Shown: one piece after another, positions 59,299 to 63,685 of the stretch
How positions within the stretch are numbered: position 1 is the first letter of the stretch
Layout of the letters: every line of letters starts with the position of its first letter
Assembly: GCF_040183065.1 (NCBI RefSeq)
Contig: NC_091121.1
Location: 62,962,287 to 63,026,286 of the forward strand
Direction: 5' to 3'
Source: Periplaneta americana
Lineage: Eukaryota; Arthropoda; Insecta; Blattodea; Blattidae
Length of the DNA stretch: 64,000 nucleotides
Notes under the pieces: model-generated
Seen by the model: only the letters and a program-made list of their open reading frames with translations
Told to the model about the DNA's origin: nothing
Database searches by the model: none
Made by a program: the position numbers and the translations under genes

Positions 59299-60363
59299 GC
59301 CATTCATGATATGATAGAGAATTCTTTGCTATATTCTGATTAAAATTACGTAAACTGTTAAGACATATAGATACGTTATTTCAAATATTTAATCAATATT
59401 ATTAAATCTTATCAAAATAAAATATAGCCCTATTTATTTTCAGATAATCTGATATTTGTCTCCAGATTTCTTCTTTAAGTTTCGTGTTTTTATAGTTTTC
59501 ATCCCGTGTATCATATAAATAGGCCTACGGGTGATATCGTAACAAGTTCGATAAGTTTCTGATTGCAATTATCAGCCATCTTTCCTCATTTTCAAATCAA
59601 AACAATACAATTCATCGCCACCTATGATATATTTTTCTACATTCAATCGTCATAAAGAGTATAAATGTCAAACATCTTTGATAAATGTGTCAAGAAAATT
59701 CGCTGAGCTACCGATTCCAGCGAGAAACTCGCTCGAGGTTTTTGCTTTGAGCGAGAATCTCTTCCAGTGTGAGGACGTCCATTTGAATCCATGTTATCAA
59801 TTTTTTAATTTTCTCGCAACACATTTCTCACTGGCGAAAACTCTGCAAGTGTGTTACGGGCCTTACACCGAAGTTCAACCCATTGCACCGGATCGAATCT
59901 TTCTCCTTTGGTTCTTTTTCTCCATTAATAACAAATGGTAACAAATCACAGATAATTCCGTAGGATCAAAAAATTAATCTTTACATAGTCCAGTCTATAG
60001 TTTATAATCTGATATCTAAACCAATCCAAACTAAACAGATTCAGTCGAATATAGTATTTTGTTATAGTGTTCTGTTGATCCTGTTTGCAATTTCTCGTTT
60101 TTTCTTAACATGTTAGTGTAGAACTTCATAATGTTTTAGTGTTTCTGATATATTTCACATATCACAGATCGAGGTGCAGTACAGGAAGGGGCAGCCAATT
60201 GTAGACGGTTGGGCGCAGGACGCCGAGGGACGCAGCACCACGGACGCAGCTGCTGCAATGAAAACAGGCTGTCTCATGCCGCTCGGGGGACAGGAAATCA
60301 CTTCAGGTTACAAGGGCTATGGGCTGTCCCTCATGGTGGACACACTTTGTGGCGTGCTATCAG
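24482..60363 (+). CDS. Ldh_2-family malate/L-lactate dehydrogenase, copy B (exons 1-6, 3' end outside window)
   Basis: Six exons: 24482-24629, 37449-37637, 37719-37780, 39235-39288, 41778-41876 and 60168-60363. They join in frame to the first 249 codons plus one base. The start ATG has A at -3 and G at +4, with an in-frame TGA two codons upstream (24476-24478), so no longer N terminus is open. DADYKGHYSHG in exon 1 is the family R/K-G-H-x-S-H-G block; its second His (residue 44) is at the position I recall as the proposed catalytic His of E. coli YiaK. HSNHFGIAGWY, LGTNPLSFAAPG, VLDMAASVVAMGK and [10 protein letters not shown] follow. Exons 7-9 should lie to the right. Introns reach 12.8 kb and 18.3 kb and are packed with transposons. 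No stop or frameshift is seen. Confidence 0.92.
24755..25095 (-). mobile_element. RTE-like LINE 3' fragment (family R1), reversed
   Basis: The minus strand reads MERVKWRDRIRNEAVLKRVG, WLGHWLRRNCLLKEALEGMV and, upstream, WTVALYGTETWKLRRSEEK, the 'YG-x-E-T-W-x-L' C-terminal region of RTE-type ORF2. It is head-to-head with the longer copy at 25345-26580. Confidence 0.8.
25096..25340 (+). pseudogene. Tc1 transposase fragment
   Basis: GERFILMHDNACGHTARAVC contains the second catalytic Asp (HDNA...H), and LPWPAQSPDFNPREHA the W-P-A-Q-S-P-D-x-N-P-x-E-x motif with the third acid. Stops follow at once. Only the C-terminal third remains, lodged between two LINE fragments. Confidence 0.85.
25345..26580 (+). 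mobile_element. RTE-like LINE (family R1), 5'-truncated and split by a SINE-like repeat
   Basis: RT frames give EREVRQGCPVSPTLFNIYLED (xxGCPxSPxLF box), the catalytic FVDD in IRFVDDMALLAKE, then after a 250-bp insertion YGMKINANKTKSMV, WSVALYGAETWTLRRSEEKR, WLRRNFLLKDALEGMVNGRR and a closing KDWRELGLQ. An internal stop (TAG after KNCF, near 25505) and frameshifts make it dead. The 3' end is near the phrase CTCTTGGGCAGAACA at about 26555, shared with 42250. Confidence 0.85.
25637..25886 (+). mobile_element. SINE-like repeat, copy 2, inserted in LINE RT
   Basis: It starts with TTGTTATTGTTGTTGTTGTT, then GTTTAGTCAACTGTCCGAAG and GGTCTGAACCTCACAAGTGA. The interrupted LINE codons read ...LNDSCE before it and QYGMK after, and CTGTGAGC / CTGTGAAC flank it as an imperfect duplication. 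Confidence 0.8.
26818..26861. repeat. (AGT)n microsatellite
   Basis: About 14 AGT units at the 3' end of the following minus-strand LINE, probably derived from its tail. Confidence 0.95.
28130..28312. mobile_element. Fold-back (inverted-repeat) element in the LINE
   Basis: GCTAAGTGAATTACTGTTCA onwards (28155-28206) is mirrored at 28222-28273 with about 45 of 52 positions pairing. Weaker pairing extends outward to about 28130 and 28312. Transcribed, it would form a long imperfect hairpin. Confidence 0.8.
28475..30239. mobile_element. TA-flanked DNA transposon, 1765 bp, non-autonomous
   Basis: Termini GGATAAACATTGGTAATTTC and, reversed, GGGTAAACATTGGTAATTTC are flanked by TA at 28473-28474 and 30240-30241. 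Removing it rejoins the LINE. GGTAATTTCGTGATA-type words recur near both ends (for example 28660-28720). It carries a mariner relic at 28948-29655 and has no transposase of its own. Confidence 0.8.
28948..29655 (-). pseudogene. mariner element relic (transposase middle and C-terminal region)
   Basis: The minus strand encodes MATVFFDSEGLLLVDIMPHG and DVLLLYDNAQPYVSHK, with the catalytic Asp pair region of mariner, and in another frame DGTWLHHFGPETE (first-Asp neighbourhood, frame-shifted). The left terminus starts GGGTAACTCCAAAAGTAATG after TA. The other terminus is absent, so it is truncated. Confidence 0.8.
30347..31261. repeat. Minisatellite, about 126 bp unit (part 1, 7+ copies)
   Basis: TATAATCTGAAATATTTATT-type starts at 30351, 30477, 30600, 30727, 30854, 30981, 31106 and 31233 are spaced 123-127 bp. 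Units contain GGTAATAAATGTTGAAAATG and GAATAATAGAACATTACTTA. The array is broken by a LINE at 31270 and resumes at 34907. Confidence 0.95.
31387..34175 (+). mobile_element. Autonomous-type hAT transposon (ZMYM1-like), 2789 bp, decayed
   Basis: An exact 8-bp duplication GTCTCTAT (31379-31386 and 34176-34183) flanks termini CAGGGGTGTATTTTGC and, reversed, CAGTGGCGTATACTGG, with GGTAGCCC just inside both. The duplication fits the hAT nTnnnnAn pattern. It carries a multi-domain transposase pseudogene in + orientation. It sits inside a minus-strand LINE codon series that reads on smoothly once the element and one duplication are removed. Confidence 0.93.
31891..34079 (+). pseudogene. hAT transposase (TTF zinc finger, DUF4371, dimerisation domain), broken
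   Basis: ATG at 31891 opens MAEQVSGEVCVEND; a TAG follows near 32023. Then come a TTF-type zinc-finger region (GKWNWLCGTSKLSKLFCWPC, 32032-32394), a DUF4371-like catalytic half (IKPFVAIVVDETSYCSNQSQ with an Asp, 32423-32731), a continuation AQTYDGASVMAGNINGLKTK (32770-33018, YDGA Asp motif) and the C-terminal hAT dimerisation block PATSASVERTFSALKRIKSY (33444-34079). At least one stop and three frameshifts, several in A or T runs. Family: ZMYM1 / 52-kDa-repressor-like hAT. Confidence 0.88.
34907..35205. repeat. Minisatellite, 126 bp unit (part 2)
   Basis: AATGTTGAAAATGAATTAAG resumes directly after the LINE duplication. About two more diverged units follow (34990s, 35120s). Same array as 30347-31261. 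Confidence 0.9.
35206..35509. other. Intron 1 of copy B, no recognised feature
   Basis: Includes CCCGTGAGGGATGAGGTCTT near 35404, somewhat GC-richer, but no element boundary found. Confidence 0.35.
35510..35765 (-). mobile_element. tRNA-derived SINE (family 5), reversed
   Basis: The minus strand starts GCACCTTGGTAGCACAGATG, has a degraded B box GAGTTCAAAACCCGG, and ends TCATTATCATCTCATTTCGA...GGCCGCCACTTGTGTTTGTG, the same tail as the family 5 copy at 36365. Confidence 0.75.
35766..36364. other. Intron 1 of copy B, no recognised feature
   Basis: AT-rich between two SINEs. Nothing supported. Confidence 0.4.
36365..36680 (+). mobile_element. tRNA-derived SINE (family 5)
   Basis: The head GTGGCTCAGGTGACAGAGCG is followed by CTGGTTTACGACGG and a B-box-like region, with tail TTTCATTATCATCTCCAGCT and CACCACTTGTGTTTGTGTGA shared with the reversed copy at 35510. 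Confidence 0.75.
36700..36860 (+). repeat. Dispersed repeat, copy 2 (related to 1-200)
   Basis: Shares GGAATGCGTGGTGTGGCGGA and GGGTGCACAAAAATC...AAGCACCTCT with the left edge of the window. Confidence 0.5.
36861..37448. other. End of intron 1 of copy B
   Basis: No feature except the exon 2 acceptor. 37160-37300 is less AT-rich, but no exon was found. Confidence 0.4.
37449..37637 (+). CDS. Copy B exon 2
   Basis: GTTTCAG acceptor and GTGAGG donor; 189 bases, phase 1 in and phase 1 out. It encodes EFYIHDVKNKLCDPN, then STAWVDGNGGFGPVVGNFCM and the KNVGVGWVAVK strand leading into exon 3. WVDGNGGFGPVVG is the family substrate/cofactor loop. Confidence 0.93.
37719..37780 (+). CDS. Copy B exon 3
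   Basis: GTTCCAG acceptor and GTGAGT donor; 62 bases completing the split His codon and encoding [21 protein letters not shown] 148-bp TA-flanked MITE starts only 24 bp beyond the donor. Confidence 0.93.
37805..37952. mobile_element. mariner-type MITE, 148 bp, near-palindromic
   Basis: CACACCCAGGAACAATATTT and, reversed, CATACCCAGAAACAAAATTT start arms of about 65 bp that pair almost throughout (GCCACCTGAATTTTTC, TACTGCGCATG). TA flanks at 37803-37804 and 37953-37954. In intron 3 of copy B, 24 bp from the exon 3 donor. Confidence 0.88.
37971..38038. repeat. (GAT)n/(TTA)n microsatellite
   Basis: GAT units pass into TTA units immediately before the LINE fragment at 38041. Confidence 0.93.
38041..38880 (+). 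mobile_element. RTE-like LINE (family R2) 3' fragment, split by another LINE fragment
   Basis: REGQRLRVFENKVLRKIFGA is interrupted at 38125 and resumes at 38527 as DEVTGKWKKLCNAKLHALYS, SGRLRWAGHVTRKDESRNTY and RAAMNLRVL-like codons. Same family as 31270-34898, opposite orientation. 5'-truncated. Confidence 0.85.
38125..38526 (+). mobile_element. Second LINE 3' fragment (family R3) nested in family R2
   Basis: ATGAAGTT at 38117-38124 and 38527-38534 flanks it. Inside, NNWHEHVLRMPNNRLPKRLL and HRKRDIGRPRKR are a C-terminal RTE-type region of another family. The 3' end is a TGATGATGATGA run, the short tandem tail usual for RTE elements. Confidence 0.85.
38961..39075. mobile_element. 115-bp hAT-type MITE
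   Basis: An exact 8-bp duplication GTTCCTCT (38953-38960 and 39076-39083) flanks CAGCGGCGTGCGGTGATA and, reversed, CAGTGGCGTGGGTAGCAT. It is 159 bp before exon 4 of copy B. Non-coding. Confidence 0.9.
39235..39288 (+). CDS. Copy B exon 4
   Basis: TTTTTCAG acceptor and GTAAGT donor; 54 bases encoding GMSFTNASPIVSPTRSTK, phase 0 at both ends. Confidence 0.92.
39289..40650. other. Intron 4 of copy B, no recognised feature
   Basis: 1.36 kb of AT-rich DNA. No exon, repeat end or RNA gene supported. Confidence 0.4.
40653..40689 (+). repeat. Interstitial telomeric repeat (TTAGG)6
   Basis: AGG, then six perfect TTAGG units and a partial TTAG. TTAGG is the canonical insect telomere unit. Here it is an isolated 37-bp tract in intron 4 of copy B with no telomeric retroelement next to it. 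Confidence 0.93.
40690..41777. other. Rest of intron 4, no recognised feature
   Basis: AT-rich. A minus-strand frame at 41528-41761 has no domain. Confidence 0.4.
41778..41876 (+). CDS. Copy B exon 5
   Basis: TCTTTCAG acceptor and GTAAAT donor; 99 bases encoding [20 protein letters not shown] and LDMAASVVAMGK. It is followed by an 18.3-kb intron holding a P-type transposon and a LINE split by a Harbinger element. Confidence 0.93.
42042..42265 (+). mobile_element. RTE-like LINE (family R1) 3' fragment
   Basis: CACTGGAAGGAATGGTGAAC and CCTGCTCTTGGGCAGAACAT match the 3' end of the 25345-26580 copy. Only about 220 bp remain. Confidence 0.83.
44100..44879 (-). mobile_element. piggyBac-like deletion derivative inside the P-type element
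   Basis: The right terminus CCCTAGCATTATCACGGTTG (minus strand) abuts TTAA at 44880-44883, the piggyBac target. An acidic N terminus (ELKKESGSEEDNTEVVSEGE, 44280-44480) runs straight into a C-terminal Cys-rich tail (CGNCGLNLCKKYSDIKIVCR, 44171-44353), so the catalytic middle is deleted. The left boundary is not resolved. Confidence 0.6.
45200..45784 (-). pseudogene. THAP-domain exons of P-type transposase
   Basis: Exon 1 (45784-45643) reads KNKRNYVKYYRFSKNEDLAR and QWLHACRREDQVNLQN. Exon 2 from 45490 reads RICSLHFEESSYEVPLKQKL and the end of the THAP fold DAVPTKALAQSC, followed by a Lys/Arg-rich stretch KRRRRKEIHD. The exons join in phase at Ala if the intron 45642-45491 is removed. The expected donor GTGAGT is ATGAGT, so splicing is probably broken. 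The usual first Cys pair of THAP is also incomplete. Confidence 0.8.
46195..46415 (-). mobile_element. tRNA-derived SINE (family 6), reversed
   Basis: The minus strand begins AAGCCACCTTGACAGCTCAG, A box TTGGCAGAGCACTAGC and a perfect B box GGTTCGAATCCCGG, then TGATAGTGGAGTTGTATATG. The best-preserved tRNA-like head in the window. Confidence 0.85.
46416..47250. other. Intron 5 of copy B, one reversed B-box-like site
   Basis: GAGGTTCGAACCCGGGACC at about 46757 is a reversed pol III B-box sequence, possibly a SINE remnant (46744-46800). Nothing else recognised. Confidence 0.4.
47530..47645. repeat. Short tandem repeats in the LINE 3' UTR
   Basis: CACATTTCACTGACACT-type units of about 27 bp, four copies, in the non-coding 3' region of the LINE. 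Confidence 0.8.
47925..48527 (-). pseudogene. LINE ORF2, C-terminal part
   Basis: After the 48527 shift the frame reads CCKYLGVYLNSKLSWGEHVD, then another one-base shift near 48448, then MRILRKASPKSREIAYLTLV, EYGTTCWDPYR, RIQYRAAKFV and the closing SLRRFKNNLKSCI, typical of Jockey/CR1-type C termini. Confidence 0.85.
48529..50020 (-). pseudogene. LINE ORF2, linker and reverse transcriptase
   Basis: Contains a poly-Asn run of about 23 residues from an in-frame (ATT)n tract, then the RT fingers (SRGPDSIATEIL), NYRPISLTSVVCKVMEHL, DFSKAFDLVPH, GVPQGSVLGPLLFIIYVNDL and the catalytic FADD in MRLFADDCIIYRK, then the thumb. It ends at YEFSGL-stop, where one missing G near 48527 shifts the frame. 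Further LINE coding resumes at 48520-47925. Confidence 0.9.
49488..49552. repeat. (TTA)n microsatellite in the LINE coding frame
   Basis: About 21-22 units, frame-neutral, giving poly-Asn between endonuclease and RT on the minus strand (poly-Leu on the plus strand). Confidence 0.95.
50024..50727 (-). pseudogene. LINE ORF2, apurinic-type endonuclease part
   Basis: The frame reads LLQVNCRSIRNKL directly from the Harbinger junction, then IIGTESWL (catalytic Glu), IACYRPPS, VIAGDLNLPKINW (Asp/Asn) and ISDHNSVLLEI (catalytic Asp/His). No ATG precedes the domain. It ends at 50024 because an A5 run has one A too many near 50035. One base fewer brings it into the frame of the RT ORF. Confidence 0.88.
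51380..53390 (+). pseudogene. Harbinger Myb/SANT (NAIF1-like) protein, exon remnants
   Basis: 51385-51470 has GRRHNNSFKKEKFTDTD-like codons. 51940-52125 reads QLRSKFEFLEKNTNKIAAAE and IGAPPTEAKPNPNLAE with a GTAAGT donor, closely like NAIF1/Myb-SANT proteins of Harbinger elements. Short GT-AG segments follow at 52325-52382, 52528-52596 and 53316-53378. Stops are present, so it is not functional. Confidence 0.55.
54527..54777. mobile_element. MITE inside Harbinger, 251 bp
   Basis: TGAAGCGTCAGCTGGAACAA and, reversed, TGAAGCATCGGCTGGAACAA with CGTTRTAAGTTACA following form TIRs of about 34 bp. The sequences on both sides (54400-54520 and 54785-54900) resemble each other (GAAAAATGTYGT, GCAGAGTACCTG), so the target is itself duplicated. 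Confidence 0.75.
55205..55345 (-). mobile_element. SINE-like repeat, copy 3
   Basis: The minus strand starts AGTTGTTTAGTCAACTCTCC, has CCAATAAGGCATCACTCATG and ends GGTAGGGTGGCAAGTTCCCT, matching the copies at 22975 and 25637. Confidence 0.78.
55346..55556 (+). pseudogene. Jockey-like LINE ORF2 C-terminal scrap
   Basis: YYSEVFVTASKRETESLEKK and KKQALHLITGANKTTPNEAI match the C-terminal domain of Jockey-type elements (ALRLITGA-x-K-T-T-P). An A18 run has expanded within it. It truncates the HARBI1 remnant. Confidence 0.75.
55557..55740 (-). pseudogene. HARBI1-like nuclease, middle exon
   Basis: NNALPPMDQLLLVLRFYATG and VGDFCGVHEVTVGTVVNRAS are the HARBI1 signature just before the catalytic core. 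It is cut off at 55557, where a plus-strand LINE scrap follows. The DDE residues are not found. Confidence 0.82.
56490..56734 (-). pseudogene. HARBI1-like nuclease, N-terminal exon
   Basis: A frame from MAARRTAGDLKDQF and, in the neighbouring frame, IRLRPNNFEEWDDEKFFRQF and RITKPTT, then after a shift INDQLKQDTDRK ending at a possible donor. This order (D-D-x-x-F-x-x-x-F-R-x-x-K) is the HARBI1 N-terminal region. Confidence 0.65.
56966..58126 (-). CDS. LINE ORF1 protein: hydrophobic N terminus, 2A-like motif, PHD finger, coiled coil, SGNH hydrolase (386 aa)
   Basis: Intact frame. Residues 36-50 are hydrophobic (ECLFFHIVIAILLII) and lead into GIELNPGP at 51-58, a 2A-like ribosome-skipping motif in which the usual Asp before I-E is Gly. 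Residues 69-111 form a PHD-type zinc finger (C-x..C-x2-C, WFHLTC, WLCKDC). 118-168 are charged, heptad-like (coiled coil). 173-320 form an SGNH/GDSL hydrolase with IGDSIIRH (176), HVGTND (220-225) and RDGIHLN (301-307). A Gly/Pro repeat tail (GLPAGGG) ends at TGA. Such esterase ORF1 proteins act in RNA/membrane binding of CR1-group elements. It is the only unbroken long frame of this LINE. Confidence 0.88.
   Translation of the reverse strand: MGCELELYRARIGGWAARSRMQRSVKGTAFAGLAECLFFHIVIAILLIIGGIELNPGPASDNDATSIKCGSGRKNLRVGVLCNQCEKWFHLTCQKIKREQIVEETWLCKDCGNEADNRELIGLRNEVKKLREKLETAEQRIKFLEDENKLLRREKENGEEREEKKKHAAASVIIGDSIIRHVGNLQPELATECYPGIRVKEMKSVIENQERGDPKNIILHVGTNDLRRGVDYIMADVYDLVMETKKKYPAAGIVISGIVRRRDVNWRKVGRVNKAFEWVAECLGARFVDPNSWIDDRCFGRDGIHLNRRGAADMGSLFARVVTTTWRGGIEDPIAGSGTEGPSVDGGGVGLPAVSGGKSLPAGGGVEGLPAGGAVEDLSAGGVDLQ
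58440..58752 (+). mobile_element. hAT relic, right end only
   Basis: MNSVQAILNSQEPGKLT then a stop and EKLEIKDWV (58463-58545) look like a hAT transposase N terminus. After a (TTA)n tract, GCGCCGCCACTG ending near 58752 is a reversed CAGTGGCGGCGCGTG hAT terminus. No left terminus found. Confidence 0.45.
58548..58593. repeat. (TTA)n microsatellite
   Basis: About 15 units. Confidence 0.93.
58792..59862. mobile_element. PIF/Harbinger-type MITE, 1071 bp
   Basis: GGCCCGTAACACACTTGAAG and, reversed, GGCCCGTAACACACTTGCAG, with AGTTTTCGC...GAGAAATGT continuing inward (about 50-bp TIR), are flanked by TTA (58789-58791, 59863-59865). No transposase; a T23 run lies inside. It has landed in a reversed tRNA-like sequence (GGTGCTCTAACCACTGAG at 58771). 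Confidence 0.88.
60168..60363 (+). CDS. Copy B exon 6
   Basis: ATCACAG acceptor and GTATAG donor; 196 bases encoding IEVQYRKGQPIVDGWAQDAE, then the PLGG and [10 protein letters not shown] blocks, leaving in phase 1 exactly as copy A exon 6. It is the last coding exon of copy B in the window. Confidence 0.93.
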
Positions 60364-60815
60364 GTATAGTAAAGTTTTAGCCCGATTCTTTAAAAAATAT
60401 GGTGAAAATGTGCTGGTGGAAAAGCAGAACTTAAATACATCAGTACTTCTGAGATTCTAACATTAACTTACCTAAATACAGTATGTTATAATTTGAGTGA
60501 AACAGTGCATGGCATTTCTCTGGATTGTTGGCACATAAGTACTGACATATATATCTTACGGGGTTTTACATGAAATAGTTACAGTTAATTAAATTACAAA
60601 AAATACTGTCTTCTGGTGAAATTGTGTAGAGGCATAGAGACTTAAAAATGTTTAAGAACTTGATGACGAATTAGTGAAATCATTGTCGTCACTAGCACTT
60701 GTCTATAGGGGAAGGGGGCAGTCAGGTTTAATCCATACCCTTATCTGAGAGACCAGACAGTCATCCTCAACAGACTTGCGTACTTTTTCGGTTCTGCATT
60801 ACTCTTAATTAAAAT
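60364..60815. other. Intron 6 start, no recognised feature
   Basis: AT-rich. Nothing supported. Confidence 0.4.
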
Positions 60816-60816
60816 C

Positions 60817-61900
60817 ATCTATATATATAATTTGAACTGGTAATGGAAATTACGGGAAAACGGCTGAACGGATTTTAATAAATGACTCCTCATTTTGAAG
60901 CTTGGAACCCAAAGTTTTTAGAAAAATTAGTAGTTTTCAGTGAAATGTCAATTTTTCAAAATAATTTTCCTATTTTCTAAAATCCATCTGTCGTCACTAA
61001 CTAATTGCATTTCAGAATAAAACAAAACACACACTACAGTAAACAATATTACACGAAGGCCGTGATCTGCAAGAACGCTGACATATTTAGAGCTCAAATT
61101 AAATTGGTTATTAAAAACTTCAAGACTTACTAAAAATAATTTACAGGTCTGATTCTGTAGTGTGTAATTTTCTGAGTACAGCTGTGTATTGGATTAAAAA
61201 CTACAAAACTTGAGGTGGTTTAATAAGATGATTACCATTATAAATAAAATATTATTATAGTTAATGCCATGATGTGACTATTTTTCATTAATTATACATA
61301 TTAATACTATATTGATGATATGAAAGTGAAACCTTTTGGGGTTACATAAGTAGATGTAGAGAATATCTTAAATTAGATCTTCATTTCTATAATTTACTGA
61401 GTGGTGGCTATATAGTATGTATAGTATATGTTACTGAAAACTATAAACTTACGTAAGATAATAATACTGTATTAAAAATAAAATACTTTTATAGTTATTA
61501 ATCAAGTGGGGTTGGGTCTTTTTCATATATTTAATGGCGGTGTGGTGTAGATATTTATATGCGCGATTCTCTTCAGCATTGGCTCGAGAGGGCGCAAAAA
61601 TTAGAGTTCCTAAGGAAAGAGCGAAAGGTATTACTTACTGATAAAATAAGAGGCCTGCAAGATTTTGTAGTCTCCCGATCATTTCAGCAATATCTCTTAC
61701 TAGGATAAAATGATTTTACCCTCTACATTTCAAGGTAGTTTACGAAACATGCAGGACCTATACCAAGATACTATGTCTATTGTTCGAAAGCATAGCAAAC
61801 CTGACTTTTTTTTTAATTTTCACCTACAATCCGCAATGACCTGAAATAGCTATTGCTTTACTCTCATATGAAAAACCGACTGATCGTCCTGACACTGTTA
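60817..61900 (+). mobile_element. Helitron-like element (5' end), non-autonomous
   Basis: It starts TCTATATATATAATTTGAAC, then GGAAATTACGGGAAAACGGC and TGAACGGATTTTAATAAATG, the usual 5' phrases of insect Helitrons. I did not find a clear CTRR end with hairpin, so the right limit is a guess. No Rep/helicase frame. Confidence 0.4.
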
Positions 61901-62089
61901 CTTGCGTTTTCGCGTTCAAACTAAAAAACTGAAAGTATATAGGTTCAAGAAAATGTATTTGGCATAAAAAACCATTCATAGGGAGTATGTTTCATTATTA
62001 TGGAAGCAAATAACTTTCAGGATGTCTGGTATTCTTCATTGAAAATAAATCTGAAAAATGTTTATTTGAACGTCTAATGAACTTATGGT

Positions 62090-62480
62090 GGGTTTACACG
62101 TGCATGGATATACTGGCGCCAGTTAACACGCCAGTCGTACTTTTGCGTCAGTAAAGGTTTACACGAGTTTCTTTACTTTGCCTCGCCAGTGCCGTTTTCA
62201 AATGTAGCTGCTACCTGAATGTTGTACGAGGACATAACATGCCAAGTGAAGTTGAACTTGTTCATAGCGCTTGCCTAATAGTCGTCACTTTGTTGGTTGA
62301 GGGGATGATTTCTAACTTGGAATAAAGAAAAGACATAAAAGAAGAGTACATATTATGGGTGAAAAAGTGGATTGTTCGGAGGGAGAATTTAGATACATCT
62401 GCGAGAATTTTAAAAGAATTTTCAACAACAGATACCTACTAATGCTACAGATGACTACAGACGATTCTGACAATCTACTA
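62090..62480 (+). mobile_element. Harbinger-like element, 5' part
   Basis: GGTGGGTTTACACGTGCATG resembles a Harbinger-type terminus. Downstream frames read MPSEVELVHSACLIVVTLLV and, from 62340, EEYILWVKKWIVRRE...LLMLQMTTDDSDNLLQHI, the HARBI1 N-terminal 'W-V-x-x-W-x-x-R-R ... Y-x-x-x-L-R-M' pattern. An (AAT)n tract ends it; no right terminus seen. Confidence 0.5.
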
Positions 62481-62484
62481 CAAC

Positions 62485-62486
<2 letters not shown>

Positions 62487-62541
<55 letters not shown>
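62487..62541. repeat. (AAT)n microsatellite
   Basis: About 18 units between the Harbinger-like piece and the reversed SINE. It may be the SINE tail. Confidence 0.95.
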
Positions 62542-62543
<2 letters not shown>

Positions 62544-62862
62544 CAGCCCATGAAGGGGCCACAATACCAGCCGGCTTCTGGCCTCACGTTCACATGCCAA
62601 AGCAGAGGTGGACGATCGTCCAACCAGAATGGAGGTATCATGTGGTTAGCACGACAGTCTCCAACCGTTATGGCTGGCTTTCAGAATCGGATTTCGCCAC
62701 CTTCGTAACTCCCAAAGTGCCTCACAATTCTGGGTGGGCACCGGTCTCAGACACTGGCCGAAATATATTGAGACAATTTCTTCCCCCATGAGGACCCCAA
62801 CCAGTGCGCATTCCGTAACGCGAGTCCTAAGCAGGATGCCTTAGACCACTACAACATCTAGT
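62542..62862 (-). mobile_element. tRNA-derived SINE (family 7), reversed
   Basis: On the minus strand GTAGTGGTCTAAGGCATCCT resembles a Leu/Ser-type tRNA head. Body phrases GGTTGGGGTCCTCATGGGGG and GAAGCCGGCTGGTATTGTGG lead to the (ATT)n tail at 62541. Confidence 0.65.
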
Positions 62863-62999
62863 AGTATCATTATATATTCAAAAGTTTGCTACCGACGATA
62901 TAAGAGATGTTTTACTCCCAAAATTGAAATCGGAAATTACATTCGTATATTTACCACCTGAAAATTATTTTGCTTCATTATAAACTTTTCGTTTTTAAT

Positions 63000-63095
63000 C
63001 TGTATGTATACATATATCTGGTGGCGTGGAAGGGTCTTAACACCACCAGAATAAATAAATGTATTATTTATTATTATTATCATCATTAATATTTG
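63000..63095 (+). mobile_element. LINE 3'-end fragment
   Basis: TGGTGGCGTGGAAGGGTCTT and AACACCACCAGAATAAATAAA with a TTATT-rich tail look like a short CR1/Jockey-type 3' end. Family uncertain. Confidence 0.35.
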
Positions 63096-63119
63096 TATTC
63101 TGTTCCGAAGTGTAAGTTA

Positions 63120-63685
63120 CAATATCAAAGTTCTAGCCAGAAGTTCAGATATCATCTACGCTGCACTAAGTAGAACAAGCGGACAGCTTAAAATACTTGG
63201 GGTGTAGGCTACTATGTATGAGTAGTAACATGAACTGCTACCAAGAAGTCAAAAAGCAAAGGAAGCTTTTGACAGAAAACTGAGTATCTTCTGCTGACCT
63301 CAGGAAAAAGAACTAGGGAAGACACTAATGAAGTGCCTTGTGTGGAGTGTGGAATTATATGGAGCAGAAATATGGACATTACGACGAAGTGAAGAGAAAC
63401 GACTGGAATCCTTTGAATATGGAGAAGGATGGAGAGTGTGGCGAAAGAATAATTCTCAAACTGATAAGGAAGAGAAAAAGAATTTGGCTTTGTCACTGGC
63501 TAAGAAGAAACTGCGTACTGCAGGATGAACTGGAAGGAATGGTGAACGGGTGAAGAGTTCGGGGCAGAAGGAGAAATCACGTGATAGACATAATTAAGAT
63601 GTATGGATCATATGCGTAGATTAAGAGGAAGGCTGAAAATAGGGAAGACTTAGATAGAGAACTATGAATAAATGAATGAGTTTAG
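63120..63685 (+). mobile_element. RTE-like LINE (family R1) fragment
   Basis: WSVELYGAEIWTLRRSEEKR and WLRRNCVLQDELEGMVNG match the other family R1 copies (25345-26580). Frameshifted and deleted within the basic region; ends near 63670. Confidence 0.83.

Noticed and set aside
299-60363. Recent bacterial transfer as origin of the Ldh_2-type genes
   Set aside because: The family is common in bacteria, but both copies have nine-exon style GT-AG structure and the family is known in insects; no bacterial flank.
299-60363. One single gene across the window
   Set aside because: Exon order is 3-9 followed by 1-6 with an internal stop and a new start; two tandem copies fit, one gene does not.
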